Below are positions 34,867 to 44,278 of a DNA stretch of 64,000 nt, in pieces. Location: positions 39,622 to 103,621 of the forward strand of contig JBKECY010000037.1 in NCBI GenBank assembly GCA_047975025.1. Direction: 5' to 3'. The notes beneath the pieces are model-generated. The model worked only from the letters and a program-made list of their open reading frames with translations, was not told the origin of the DNA and did not search any database. A program made the translations under genes and the position numbers. Numbering within the stretch: position 1 is the first letter of the stretch; every line of letters begins with the position of its first letter. The DNA comes from JBKECY01 sp047975025. GTDB taxonomy: Bacteria > Bacillota > Clostridia > Lachnospirales > Lachnospiraceae.

Positions 34867-36162
34867 ATGAATACCAAACTTCAATGTGTTGTATACCGTA
34901 AATTCGAGCATGACGGTATCCTAAAAGAAATTATACAGTTGCTGGAACATAAAGAGCAGGAACGAAGTGCACAGGCAAGAGTCCTGTCAGTCCTGCATGA
35001 TTTGATTGAGTTTGCCGGTACCTATGGGTTTTCAGGTAATCTCTGGCAGATTTATCTGACGTTTCTGCTGGTCAATCACGAGAATACGTTTAGTAAAGCC
35101 TGTGAGATCAAAGGAAAGGCGGATGGAACCATTAATGCGTGCGCGCTCTATGATTTTGCAATTTTCAAGGAGCTGTATGCAGTAGATATCATGAGGCTGG
35201 CACCTGGTCTGGCAATAGATTTTTCGTTGAATCAATATGTACAAAATGACAGCAAAAGCAAGATCTTCAATCTGCGCATCCGGGATCGTATTACGGAATT
35301 ATCCGAACGACTGGCCAACAGTGCAGATGCGGCACAGTTCAAAGAGCATATGGAGCATTTCTATAAAGATTTTGGCGTGGGCAAGCTCGGGCTGCATAAG
35401 GCATTTCGTGTCGCGCACGACAGTCATGATGAGGTGGTCATTGAGCCAATCAAGAATATTGCGCATGTTCATCTCGATGACCTCGTAGGCTATGAACTTG
35501 CCAAAAAGAAACTGACCGATAATACGGAAGCCTTTGTTGCGGGGCGAAAGGCGAATAACTGTCTGCTCTTTGGCGATGCCGGTACGGGTAAGTCCTCCTG
35601 TATTAAAGGAATTCTAAATGAGTATTATGATAAAGGCTTACGGATTATAGAAGTATATAAGCACCAGTTTCAGGACTTGAATGAAGTCATTGCACAGATT
35701 AAGAACCGTAATTACAAGTTCATCATCTATATGGACGATCTTTCTTTTGAGGAATTTGAAATAGAATACAAATATCTTAAGGCTGTGATAGAGGGCGGCC
35801 TTGAGAAGAAGCCGGACAATGTATTGATATATGCCACTTCGAACAGGCGTCATCTGGTGCGGGAGCAGTTCAGTGATAAAGAGGGGCGGCGCGATGATTT
35901 GCATTCTTCTGACACTGTACAGGAGAAACTTTCGCTTGTTGCCAGGTTCGGTGTGACCATCTTTTTCGCGGCGCCTGAACGTAAAGAATTTCACAATATT
36001 GTAAAGGAACTGGCGAAACGTCATCATATTGATATGCCGGAAGAAGAGCTTTTGGCCGAAGCCAATAAGTGGGAGATACACCACGGCGGACAGAGCGGCC
36101 GTACTGCGCAGCAGTTTATAGACTATCTGCTGGGAAGCAGGCTGGAAAAATTAATCGAATAG
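34867..36162 (+). CDS. DUF815 AAA-type ATPase
   Basis: This 431-residue protein is of the DUF815 family. An N-terminal helical region precedes the ATPase, with Walker A LLFGDAGTGKSSCIKGIL near residue 240, Walker B KFIIYMDDLSFE near 290 and sensor ATSNRRHLVREQF near 335. The biological role of this family is not established; it is widespread in Clostridia. ATG 34867 follows GGAGAGCAGG; an upstream in-frame ATG lies inside pheA. It ends with a clear terminator. Confidence 0.88.
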   Translation: MNTKLQCVVYRKFEHDGILKEIIQLLEHKEQERSAQARVLSVLHDLIEFAGTYGFSGNLWQIYLTFLLVNHENTFSKACEIKGKADGTINACALYDFAIFKELYAVDIMRLAPGLAIDFSLNQYVQNDSKSKIFNLRIRDRITELSERLANSADAAQFKEHMEHFYKDFGVGKLGLHKAFRVAHDSHDEVVIEPIKNIAHVHLDDLVGYELAKKKLTDNTEAFVAGRKANNCLLFGDAGTGKSSCIKGILNEYYDKGLRIIEVYKHQFQDLNEVIAQIKNRNYKFIIYMDDLSFEEFEIEYKYLKAVIEGGLEKKPDNVLIYATSNRRHLVREQFSDKEGRRDDLHSSDTVQEKLSLVARFGVTIFFAAPERKEFHNIVKELAKRHHIDMPEEELLAEANKWEIHHGGQSGRTAQQFIDYLLGSRLEKLIE

Positions 36163-36170
36163 CAATTGTA

Positions 36171-36231
36171 AAACCGCCGTAACGGTACATTTGTTTCTTA
36201 ACAAAGGTATTGTAAAATTACGGCGGTTTTT
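36171..36231 (+). terminator. Intrinsic terminator after the DUF815 gene
   Basis: AAACCGCCGTAA and its exact complement form a 12-bp stem with a long AT-rich loop, followed by TTTT. Confidence 0.8.
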
Positions 36232-36240
36232 GTTAAATAA

Positions 36241-36270
36241 TTGTAAAAGCCCTAGAGTTTTGTGTATAAA
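36241..36270 (+). promoter_or_regulatory. Promoter for ppx-ppk1
   Basis: TTGTAA and TATAAA are 18 bases apart, about 43 bases before the ATG. Confidence 0.5.
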
Positions 36271-36312
36271 AAAGGTAGAATAAAAACACTAAGAAATACG
36301 GGAGGTAGGAAG

Positions 36313-37863
36313 ATGGCGGTTACCACATTTGCGGCAATTGATATAGGTGCTTATGAAGTAAGTATGAAAATATTCGAGCTTTCGAAAAAGCAGGGGATTA
36401 AGCAGATCGATTACCCCAGATACCGTATTGAGCTGGGGCGGGATACCTATAAAACAGGAGAAATAGCGATTGAACAGCTGCATAAACTGTGTGAAATTCT
36501 ATGCGACTTTTCTCAGATCATGAAGGAATACGGAGTCACAGAGTACAGGGCCTGTGCCACCAGTTCGATTCGTGAGCTTAGAAATCCCGATATTTTGTTG
36601 GAGCAGATTCATCAAAAGACCGGAATCACAGTTGAGATTCTAAGTAATTCAAAGCAGCGGTTCCTGGGGTACAAATCTATCGCTTCTATCGAAGAGGATT
36701 TTAAAGAGATTATTCAAAAAGGGACGGCGATTGTCGATGTGGGCGGCGGAAGTGTACAGATTTCTTTGTTCGACAATGATGCGCTGGTCGCCACACAGAA
36801 TTTAAAACTGGGAAATCTGAGAATCCGAGAGAGACTCTCTTTATTAGAGAAAGAATCAACTCATTACGAAGAGCTGATACATGATTTTATCTTTAATGAG
36901 GTTATGAGCTTTAAGCGCCTTTATGTGAAAGACCGAGTCATTGAGAATGTCATTTTACAGGGCGATTTCCTGGTGGAAGCCATGTTCCCCAGTACAGCCG
37001 GCAAGGGACGGATTCAAAAGGCCGAGTTCGATGAGCGTTACGAGATGCTGGTGCACAAATCTGAGGCAGATATGGCAGCACAGCTGGGCATTCCTTTGGA
37101 ATACGCTTCTCTGGTGGTACCGACAGCAGTTCTGTATAAAAGTTTTATTGATATGTTTCAGGCAGAAACCATGTGGGTGCCCGGGACAGTTCTTGAGGAC
37201 GGGCTGGCCTATCATTTTGCTGAAGAAAATAAGTTCATTAAGCCGGTACATAATTTTGAGCGGGATATCATCATTGCGGCCAAGAATATCGCCAAACGCT
37301 ACTCAAGCAATCAGACACACACCAAAGCGGTGGCTGAAATTGCACTTAAAATGTTCGACAGTATGAGGAAAATTCATGGGTTATCAGCACGTGAACGGCT
37401 GCTTTTGCATATCGCGGCGCTTCTGCATGACTGTGGTAAATATATCAGTCTGGCGAATGCGCAGCTTTCTTCCTATAACATCATCATGTCCACAGAAATC
37501 ATAGGACTTTCTCACGAAGAGCGGGAGATGATCGCCCATATTGTGCGTTACAACACCATGTCGCTTCCCGCATACAGCTGCCTGCACCGCGAATCCGACC
37601 TGACGCTTCAGGAATATCTGATCATCACGAAATTAATCGCATTGCTGCGTATTGCCAATGAACTTGACAGAAGCCATCATCAGAAAGTCAAAGATGTGCA
37701 GATTCGGTGGGGCAAGAATAAGATGCAGCTGATTGTCGATGTGACGAAAGATTTCAGCCTGGAGGTAGGACTGGTACCTGATAAAATTGATTTCTTTGAA
37801 TCGGTATTCGATGTCAGACCGGTGATTAAGCGGAGCAAGAGCACAAAAGGAGGAAACGCATGA
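36313..37863 (+). CDS. ppx: Ppx/GppA exopolyphosphatase-family protein with HD domain
   Basis: This protein is expected to hydrolyse inorganic polyphosphate from its ends, or pppGpp. The 516-residue product has an actin-like N-terminal domain (about 1-300: AAIDIGAYEVSM, then IVDVGGGSVQISLF near 140). The C-terminal HD domain (about 325-500) includes HIAALLHDCGKYI. The usual second-residue Ser/Asn of the phosphate loop is replaced by Ala-Tyr (DIGAYEV instead of DIGSNS), which could reduce or alter activity. ATG 36313 follows GGGAGGTAGGAAG. It overlaps ppk1 by 4 bases. Confidence 0.85.
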   Translation: MAVTTFAAIDIGAYEVSMKIFELSKKQGIKQIDYPRYRIELGRDTYKTGEIAIEQLHKLCEILCDFSQIMKEYGVTEYRACATSSIRELRNPDILLEQIHQKTGITVEILSNSKQRFLGYKSIASIEEDFKEIIQKGTAIVDVGGGSVQISLFDNDALVATQNLKLGNLRIRERLSLLEKESTHYEELIHDFIFNEVMSFKRLYVKDRVIENVILQGDFLVEAMFPSTAGKGRIQKAEFDERYEMLVHKSEADMAAQLGIPLEYASLVVPTAVLYKSFIDMFQAETMWVPGTVLEDGLAYHFAEENKFIKPVHNFERDIIIAAKNIAKRYSSNQTHTKAVAEIALKMFDSMRKIHGLSARERLLLHIAALLHDCGKYISLANAQLSSYNIIMSTEIIGLSHEEREMIAHIVRYNTMSLPAYSCLHRESDLTLQEYLIITKLIALLRIANELDRSHHQKVKDVQIRWGKNKMQLIVDVTKDFSLEVGLVPDKIDFFESVFDVRPVIKRSKSTKGGNA

Positions 37864-40025
37864 GCAGTGAAAACAAATATGCACCCTATAAAAAGCCGGA
37901 ATATTACGTCAATAGAGAACTTAGCTGGATGAAATTCAACCAGCGTGTGTTAAGTGAGGCAAGGGATAAAAGTATCCCTCTCTTTGAGCGTCTCAAATTC
38001 TTGAGTATTACTTCGTCAAATTTAGATGAATTTTATATGGTACGCGTGGCTTCTCTAAAGGATCAGGTCAATGCGGAATACACGAAGCCGGATATCGCCG
38101 GCTATACGCCAAAGGAGCAGTTAAGTCTGATTTCAGAAGCGGCGCATGAGCTGGTCGCAATGCAGTATTCTACATTAACAAGATCACTGCTGCCGGTATT
38201 GCGTAAGAATGGTTACAGACTGGTTGATGAGCATGAAGATCTCTCCGAGAGCCAGCAGCGCTTTGCAGACAAGTATTTCGATGAATACGTATACTCTGTG
38301 CTTACCCCCATGGCCGTAGACTCGTCCCGGCCCTTTCCTCTGGTGCGCAATAAGACACTGAACATTGCGGCCCTGCTTTTGAAAAAGGACAGAAAGAAAA
38401 GCAAAGACGAGAAAGAGGAGTTTGAATTTGCAACAGTACAGGTTCCCTCAGTGCTTCCAAGGATTGTGGAACTGCCCTTCGAAGGTTCGGAGCGCAAGGC
38501 GATTCTGCTGGAAGAAATTATTGAGCGCAATATAGGGAAGCTGTTTCTGACCTATGATGTGATATGTGCGCACCCCTACCGAATCATGCGGAATGCGGAT
38601 CTGACGATTGATGAAGATGAAGCAGAGGATCTGCTCCAGGAAATCCAGAGACAGCTCAAGAAGAGACAATGGGGGGAAGTCATTCGTCTTGAAGTCGAAG
38701 AAAAAGTGGACAAGAAGCTTTTGAAGATACTCAAACGGGAATTTAGAACCAAAGATGAGGATATCTTCTATATTTCCGGACCGATCGATCTGACATTCTT
38801 AATGAAATTGTATGGTATTGAGGGGACGGAAAACTTCAAAGCCAAACCGTATCACCCGGCACGTGTTCCGGGAGTGAATGAGGATGAGGATATTTTTACC
38901 TCCATCTCACGAAAAGATATTTTTCTGCATCATCCGTATATGACGTTTGACCCGGTCATAGATTTTGTACGCCAGGCAGCCAAGGATCCGAGTGTGCTGG
39001 CCATCAAGCAGACCCTGTACAGAGTCAGCGGTAATTCTCCAATCATAGCGGCGCTGGCCCAGGCAGCGGAGAATGGTAAGCAGGTGTCCGTACTCGTCGA
39101 GCTGAAGGCACGCTTTGATGAAGAGAACAACATTGTATGGGCGAAGAAACTCGAGCAGGCGGGCTGCCATGTTATCTATGGACTGGTTGGTCTTAAGACA
39201 CACAGCAAGATCACTTTAGTGGTACGGCGCGAGGAAAACGGTATCCGGCGCTATGTGCATCTGGGAACCGGCAACTATAATGACAGTACGGCCAGACTAT
39301 ACACAGACTGTGCGATTTTTACCAGTGATGCGCGTATTGGAGAAGACGCTACCGCAGTGTTCAATATGCTCTCCGGCTATTCGGAACCACAGAGCTGGAA
39401 TGCACTGATTATGGCACCGTTATGGATGAAAAAGCGGTTTTTGCAGCTGATCGACAATGAAGTTGAGCATGCCCTGCATGGCGGCAAGGGACATATTATT
39501 GCGAAGATGAATTCACTGTGTGATCCGGATATCATGGCAGCGTTGTATTATGCTTCGGCAAGCGGTGTACAGGTTGATTTGATTGTACGCGGTATCTGCT
39601 GTCTGAAGGTCGGAATTCCAGGAGTCAGCGACACAATCACCGTACGCTCTATCGTAGGAGATTTCCTTGAACACAGCCGGATCTTTTATTTTTATAGTAA
39701 TGGTGCGGAAGAAGTATTCATGGGAAGCGCTGACTGGATGTCAAGAAATCTGGATCGAAGAGTGGAAATCATCTTCCCGGTCGAAGACGAAGATATAAAA
39801 TGTGAGATACTGCATATACTGGATGTGCAGTTCAAAGACAATGTCAAAGCGCATATCCTGCAGGATAACGGCGCCTACGAGAAAATCGATAAACGCGGAA
39901 AGGTACTTGTCAATTCACAGACCGTATTCTGCGATGAAGCACAAAAAAAGGCGGTCATAGTAAAACCGCCTGAAGAAACAAGAGTGTTTGTACCGGCGCA
40001 GCATATAGAGCTGCCGGAGGAATAG
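37860..40025 (+). CDS. ppk1: Polyphosphate kinase 1
   Basis: This enzyme reversibly makes polyphosphate from ATP. The 721-residue protein begins YVNRELSWMKFNQRVL. It carries the two catalytic histidines spaced as in E. coli (H435/H454) at H448 (THSKITLVVRR) and H467 (VHLGTGNYND). ATG 37860 follows AAAGGAGGAAACGC and overlaps ppx, so synthesis and breakdown of polyphosphate are co-expressed. The last codons contain, on the opposite strand, an intrinsic terminator for the PHP gene. Confidence 0.95.
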   Translation: MSSENKYAPYKKPEYYVNRELSWMKFNQRVLSEARDKSIPLFERLKFLSITSSNLDEFYMVRVASLKDQVNAEYTKPDIAGYTPKEQLSLISEAAHELVAMQYSTLTRSLLPVLRKNGYRLVDEHEDLSESQQRFADKYFDEYVYSVLTPMAVDSSRPFPLVRNKTLNIAALLLKKDRKKSKDEKEEFEFATVQVPSVLPRIVELPFEGSERKAILLEEIIERNIGKLFLTYDVICAHPYRIMRNADLTIDEDEAEDLLQEIQRQLKKRQWGEVIRLEVEEKVDKKLLKILKREFRTKDEDIFYISGPIDLTFLMKLYGIEGTENFKAKPYHPARVPGVNEDEDIFTSISRKDIFLHHPYMTFDPVIDFVRQAAKDPSVLAIKQTLYRVSGNSPIIAALAQAAENGKQVSVLVELKARFDEENNIVWAKKLEQAGCHVIYGLVGLKTHSKITLVVRREENGIRRYVHLGTGNYNDSTARLYTDCAIFTSDARIGEDATAVFNMLSGYSEPQSWNALIMAPLWMKKRFLQLIDNEVEHALHGGKGHIIAKMNSLCDPDIMAALYYASASGVQVDLIVRGICCLKVGIPGVSDTITVRSIVGDFLEHSRIFYFYSNGAEEVFMGSADWMSRNLDRRVEIIFPVEDEDIKCEILHILDVQFKDNVKAHILQDNGAYEKIDKRGKVLVNSQTVFCDEAQKKAVIVKPPEETRVFVPAQHIELPEE
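39943..39971 (-). terminator. Minus-strand terminator embedded in the ppk1 coding end
   Basis: Read on the minus strand, AGGCGGT and ACCGCCT form a perfect 7-bp stem around TTTACTATG, followed by seven T residues. It lies 70 bases beyond the PHP stop and within ppk1 codons. Confidence 0.8.
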
Positions 40026-40040
40026 GACGGGAGCAGACAG

Positions 40041-40880
40041 CTACGCATGCTGTAAGGCTTCCCACAAGGAATAGGGGACGAATAGGTTCCCTTTTCCTGT
40101 CCCCATCTCAATTCCAGGGGAATTTTCACCATGAAAGTCGGAGCCGCCCGTAATCGGCAGTTCAAATTGCTCCGCCAGATGGCGCAATCGGCTGGTATCA
40201 TCGTTCTGGTTCTTGGAATACACGACCTCGATGCCGTCAATGCCCTGTTCCTTTAGCATACCTACGTGTGTTTTGAGTCCGTTGCGGGAAAGTCCGTATA
40301 AGAGCGGATGGGCGAGCACTGCTTTGCCGCCGCCTGTATGAATCAGGTCAATACCCATCTGCGGTGTGACTTTTTCACGTGGTACGAAGCAGGGTGCCTT
40401 GTCCCCAAGATACCGCTTAAAAGCCTCATCTTTGGTAGCTACATAGCCATGGTTCTGAAGATAGGCGGCCATATGAGCGCGCGTCAGCACACCGGCGGGG
40501 AATTCCGCCTGCAATTTTTCCACTGAAATGTCAATCCCATGTGCTGTCAGGCTGGCAATCAGCTTCCGATTGCGTACGGTGCGTGAGTCACGAAACTCAT
40601 GTAAGGACGCTAAAAAGACTTCGCTCGTGTAATCGATGCCAAGTCCCAGAATGTGTAAATCTCTTCCGTTGTAATTGGTAGATAGTTCGATGCCTGCAAT
40701 CACCTCAACAGAACTGTCTGCGGCTGCCTCTCTGGCTTCGGGAATACCGCGTACGGTATCATGGTCTGTCAGAGCAAATGCACGCAGATTCTTGGCCTCG
40801 GCAATGCGTACCAGCTCCGTGGGGGTACAAGTGCCGTCGGAAAAGGTAGAATGTACATGTAAATCAATTGCTGCTTCCAT
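40041..40880 (-). CDS. PHP-domain phosphoesterase (TrpH/YciV, RNase AM-like)
   Basis: This 279-residue metal-dependent phosphoesterase has the PHP metal-binding motifs DLHVHSTFSDG (near residue 6), LTDHDT (near 38), GIELS (near 66), AHP near 190 and GGSDFHGE near 247. E. coli YciV (RNase AM) trims 5' ends of structured RNA and hydrolyses 3',5'-diphosphonucleotides. ATG 40880 follows AAGGAGCGTCCAA. It lies 34 bases downstream of tRNA-Ala with no terminator between, so it is probably on the tRNA transcript. Confidence 0.85.
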   Translation of the reverse strand: MEAAIDLHVHSTFSDGTCTPTELVRIAEAKNLRAFALTDHDTVRGIPEAREAAADSSVEVIAGIELSTNYNGRDLHILGLGIDYTSEVFLASLHEFRDSRTVRNRKLIASLTAHGIDISVEKLQAEFPAGVLTRAHMAAYLQNHGYVATKDEAFKRYLGDKAPCFVPREKVTPQMGIDLIHTGGGKAVLAHPLLYGLSRNGLKTHVGMLKEQGIDGIEVVYSKNQNDDTSRLRHLAEQFELPITGGSDFHGENSPGIEMGTGKGNLFVPYSLWEALQHA

Positions 40881-40914
40881 TTGGACGCTCCTTAGGTGAC
40901 AACGTATCATAAGA

Positions 40915-40987
40915 TGGAGCATAGGGGACTCGAACCCCTGACCCCAACACTGCCAGTGTTGTGCGCTCCCAGCTGCGCTAATGCCCC
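40915..40987 (-). tRNA. tRNA-Ala (anticodon GGC)
   Basis: Acceptor GGGGCAT/ATGCTCC contains the G3-U70 pair that marks alanine tRNAs. The anticodon stem CAACA/TGTTG holds loop CTGGCAG (GGC), and the T-arm is AGGGGTTCGAGTCCCCT. Discriminator A; CCA not encoded. Confidence 0.95.
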
Positions 40988-40996
40988 TTCTACGGC

Positions 40997-41025
40997 ATTA
41001 TAGTAAAACCAGAGCTAAAATGCAA
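40997..41025 (-). promoter_or_regulatory. Promoter for tRNA-Ala
   Basis: TTGCAT and TATAAT are 17 bases apart on the minus strand, 10 bases before the tRNA. Confidence 0.75.
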
Positions 41026-41105
41026 GGGGTTAGAGTAAATTAATTGCGATATTATGATAAAAAAACGATTAATTGCGTGAATCCCCAGGAAGATAAAAAA
41101 AGTGC

Positions 41106-41134
41106 TTGCATAAATCCTGAAAGTAGGATAGAAT
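41106..41134 (+). promoter_or_regulatory. Promoter for tRNA-Glu
   Basis: TTGCAT and TAGAAT are 17 bases apart, 21 bases before the tRNA. It is divergent from the tRNA-Ala promoter. Confidence 0.7.
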
Positions 41135-41155
41135 AGGCAAGTACGATTCAGATAT

Positions 41156-41227
41156 GGTCTGTTGGTCAAGGGGTTAAGACGCTGCCCTCTCACGGCAGAA
41201 TCAGGGGTTCGATTCCCCTACAGACTG
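41156..41227 (+). tRNA. tRNA-Glu (anticodon CTC)
   Basis: Acceptor GGTCTGT/ACAGACT, D-arm with TCAAGGGGTTAAGA, anticodon stem CTGCC/GGCAG with loop CTCTCAC (CTC), and T-arm AGGGGTTCGATTCCCCT. The first base pairs as G-T. CCA not encoded. Confidence 0.93.
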
Positions 41228-41250
41228 CTATTAAGATTGTTGAAGATACG

Positions 41251-41290
41251 GGAGATTTCGCATGTGTGCGAGGTCTCCTATTTTCATTTC
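41251..41290 (+). terminator. Terminator of tRNA-Glu
   Basis: GGAGA..TCGCA pairs with TGCGA..TCTCC around a 4-base loop (small internal loop), followed by TATTTTCATTTC. Confidence 0.65.
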
Positions 41291-41366
41291 TAAAGTTTTT
41301 TCTAAAGTCGGAGATTTATTTATTGTATTTTGTGGTCTGTGGTGAATAAAAGTACTGCTTGAATAA

Positions 41367-42284
41367 TCATTGGTTTTGCCTGATTTGCCACAGTCCCGGT
41401 GTAGTCCCGTAATATCTGCGAAATGCGTTGTTAAAGCCATGTGGCGTTTCATAGCCCACAAGCTGTCCTACCTCTGTTACTGAAAGCTGCTGATTCTTCA
41501 AAAGGTCGGCAGCTTTTTCCATGCGCAGCAGGCGAAGATGCTCATAAATGGTTGTGCCGAATATTTGTCGAAATCCTGTTTTTAGCTTGTATTCGTTCAA
41601 GGCAATTATCCGAGAAAGTTCGCTTATACTCGGTGGGTCAGCCATCCTGTTCTCCAGAATATCCAAAACCTTATACAGCTGCCCGGTATCGAAGGCACTC
41701 AGTGCCACCTTCTCCTCCTTTCTCTCCTGCTCAGAGATGCTGATAAGAACCGAAATGATTTCTAATACCCTGCTTTCTACGAATACCCGCAATGCAAGCC
41801 CCTCGCTGTGATGCTCCAAAATCTGCCTGAGTATGGGGGGAAGCTGCTTCATAATGACAGCTTCATCATAGGACTGGATGGATGCGATAAAGTCCATCAC
41901 GTCTCGCGTAGTAAAGCGCTCGAAGAAGGGCAGGAACAGATAGGTGTTCACAGCACGCATGGAAAAGCCGGAGTCAATACCCACATCCAGAACCTCGTTG
42001 CCAGGCCAAACAGCGGCGGGCATTTTATTTAAATGAGGGCTTTCCCTGTAGGCAAAGGAGATGTATTGCAAGTCATCTTGAATGTACGATGCTTTTAACT
42101 CTTGATTCAGAACAAAATCACAAGTCCACACCGCCCACAGTCCCGGTTCTGTAAAAGACTCGGCAAATCCGCGACCGCTCTTTTCCGATACAGAGTAACG
42201 GTCGCTCCATGGTGTTTTTTCACAAGCAATATCAAATTGCCTGGCAATATAGTCGATCCATGCCTGCATTCCCTTTATAATCAC
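41367..42284 (-). CDS. AraC-family transcriptional regulator
   Basis: This 305-residue regulator has a variable N-terminal sensor region (1-200) and a C-terminal double helix-turn-helix (about 215-300). Recognition segments are SISELSRIIALNEYKLKTGFRQIFG and SVTEVGQLVGYETPHGFNNAFRRYYG. It is divergent from the ABC half-transporter pair. AraC genes in this position usually control siderophore or metal uptake ABC/ECF clusters such as Yersinia YbtA-YbtPQ. GTG 42284 follows GAGGTGCGTAA. Confidence 0.88.
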   Translation of the reverse strand: MIIKGMQAWIDYIARQFDIACEKTPWSDRYSVSEKSGRGFAESFTEPGLWAVWTCDFVLNQELKASYIQDDLQYISFAYRESPHLNKMPAAVWPGNEVLDVGIDSGFSMRAVNTYLFLPFFERFTTRDVMDFIASIQSYDEAVIMKQLPPILRQILEHHSEGLALRVFVESRVLEIISVLISISEQERKEEKVALSAFDTGQLYKVLDILENRMADPPSISELSRIIALNEYKLKTGFRQIFGTTIYEHLRLLRMEKAADLLKNQQLSVTEVGQLVGYETPHGFNNAFRRYYGTTPGLWQIRQNQ

Positions 42285-42348
42285 TTACGCACCTCGCAAC
42301 ACAAGAAGGAGCTATTTCACACAGGAGGGAGTTTCCCGTCCCATTCAC

Positions 42349-42395
42349 TTGACGCAAGCCACTTCTGTAATATAATCTGGTTAGACAAAGCTAAC
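42349..42395 (+). promoter_or_regulatory. ABC-pair promoter with GTTAG-N6-CTAAC operator
   Basis: TTGACG and TATAAT are 16 bases apart (42349-42376). Three bases after the -10, GTTAG (42380-42384) and CTAAC (42391-42395) form an inverted repeat. The same element follows the -10 of the methyltransferase promoter at 55.7 kb. It resembles half-sites of DtxR/IdeR-type metal repressors; that is inference. Confidence 0.7.
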
Positions 42396-42457
42396 TATAT
42401 TGTATCATAGCACAGCTGCTGAGTAAATATTTAATCTGGACTGAAGGAGGAAGAAAA

Positions 42458-44278
42458 ATGAAAAGACAAAAGAAAACAGCCCGAAACACGCAGCAAAAGC
42501 AACCCGGTCTCATGAGTCTTGCCGGTCAAAAAAGAGTACTGCTGACAATATCCGGCATCATTGCCATTGTGGGGACCCTGCTGTCCTTTGCACCCTATCT
42601 GGGGATTTATGCAATTGTGCGGGAGATACTGATGCATATTGATGATTTGAGCAAAGCATCTGTGCCAATGCTGATGCAGATTGCGGTGGTCGTATTGATT
42701 GCTACAACGGCAGGGCTTCTGTGTAGCTTTGTGGCAAATCTGATCAGTCACAAGGCGGCATTCCATGTGGTGCATGACTTACGTATGCGGTTTGCAAGAC
42801 ATATCGCAAAACTGCCGATGGGCTTTCATACGGCTAATTCCACAGCAAAAATCCGAAAGACCATGAACGAAAACATCGGTAAAGTGGAAACATTCATTGC
42901 ACACCAGCTGCCCGATACTATTGGGGCGTTTGCTGCTCCCATTACAGCAATTGTGTTGCTTTTTGTGTTTGACTGGCGGTTGGGGCTTGCTTGCTTCGTG
43001 GGGCTTTTGGTCGCTTTTGCGGTAGAGATGTACGGGATGTCCCAGCCTGCTTCGCGCAAATTTGCCGAGCTGTATCAGCAAAAGCAGCTGGAAATGGCGA
43101 ATTCCTCGGTGGAATACATACGCGGGATACCGGTGGTCAAGGCTTTCGGACAGACCATTTATTCATTCAAGCGATTCTATGAGACCATAAAAGAAAATGA
43201 AACAATGTCTCTGGACTATGCCAACAGCGTAAAACGCAGCTATACTCTGTTTCAGGTGATTCTCAACAGCCTTTTTTTGTTTGTGCTTCCAGTGGGGGTA
43301 CTGATCGGCAGCCGTACAGCGAATTACCAGGCATTTGCACTGACCTTTCTCTTTTATCTCTTTTTCGCAGGAGCCCTTTCAGGGCCAGTGATGAAGCTGC
43401 TATATGTATTTACCTCGTTTCATGCCATGAAATTTAGTGTGAGTCAAATCAATGATATTTTTGCCATGCCCATCATTGCCGACGAAGGAAAAGTGACCAA
43501 TATCACAGATCACACAATTGCGTTTGAGGAGGTCAGCTTTTCCTACATGGATGACGAAGCCAGCAACGCGCTGGAACACGTGAGCTTTACGGCAAAGGCG
43601 GGCAGACTTACGGCGCTGGTGGGGCCGTCCGGCAGCGGAAAGACCACCATCGCACAGTTAATTCCCCGTTTCTGGGATGTGCAGACAGGCAAAATCACCA
43701 TCGGCGGCGTTGATGTGAGGGATATAGCCAACGAAACCCTGATGAGTAACTTAAGCTTTGTGTTTCAAGATGTGTTCCTATTCCAAAAGAGCATCCGGGA
43801 TAATATTAAGGTGGGGCGGGAAAGCGCCACCGATGCGGAAGTGATTCAAGCCGCAAAGGCCGCCATGTGTCATGATTTTATCGAAGCGCTTCCCAATGGG
43901 TATGATACCTTGTTCGGTAAAAAAGGTACTTATTTTTCAGGCGGTGAGATGCAGCGCATCGTCATTGCCCGTGCGATTCTGAAGAACGCGCCGATCGTCA
44001 TCTTAGACGAAGCGACTGCATTCGCAGACCCGGAGAACGAACAGAAAATTCAAGAAGGGCTGGAGCAGTTGATGGAGGGAAAAACGGTGATTATCATTGC
44101 CCACAGGCTGTCGACCATCCGCAGTGCGGATCATATTGTGGTGACTGATTGCGGTCATGTTGTGGAGCAGGGTACCCATGACGAGTTGATTCAAAACGGA
44201 AACAAATACAAGGAAATGTGGGCGTCCTATTCTGCCGCCCTTGCATGGAAATTAAAGGAGGGGGTACAAACAGCATGA
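42458..44278 (+). CDS. ABC half-transporter (YbtP/IrtA-like), first of a pair
   Basis: This 606-residue fused permease-ATPase has six membrane helices (about 28-330) and a C-terminal ATPase: Walker A VGPSGSGKTTIAQL near 388, signature YFSGGEMQRIVIARAI near 488 and Walker B VILDEATAFADPEN near 513. The exporter fold, AraC partner and second half-transporter match the Ybt/Irt-type systems, which import metal-siderophore complexes. A drug exporter is the alternative. ATG follows GAAGGAGGAAG. The stop overlaps the next gene (ATGA). Confidence 0.88.
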   Translation: MKRQKKTARNTQQKQPGLMSLAGQKRVLLTISGIIAIVGTLLSFAPYLGIYAIVREILMHIDDLSKASVPMLMQIAVVVLIATTAGLLCSFVANLISHKAAFHVVHDLRMRFARHIAKLPMGFHTANSTAKIRKTMNENIGKVETFIAHQLPDTIGAFAAPITAIVLLFVFDWRLGLACFVGLLVAFAVEMYGMSQPASRKFAELYQQKQLEMANSSVEYIRGIPVVKAFGQTIYSFKRFYETIKENETMSLDYANSVKRSYTLFQVILNSLFLFVLPVGVLIGSRTANYQAFALTFLFYLFFAGALSGPVMKLLYVFTSFHAMKFSVSQINDIFAMPIIADEGKVTNITDHTIAFEEVSFSYMDDEASNALEHVSFTAKAGRLTALVGPSGSGKTTIAQLIPRFWDVQTGKITIGGVDVRDIANETLMSNLSFVFQDVFLFQKSIRDNIKVGRESATDAEVIQAAKAAMCHDFIEALPNGYDTLFGKKGTYFSGGEMQRIVIARAILKNAPIVILDEATAFADPENEQKIQEGLEQLMEGKTVIIIAHRLSTIRSADHIVVTDCGHVVEQGTHDELIQNGNKYKEMWASYSAALAWKLKEGVQTA

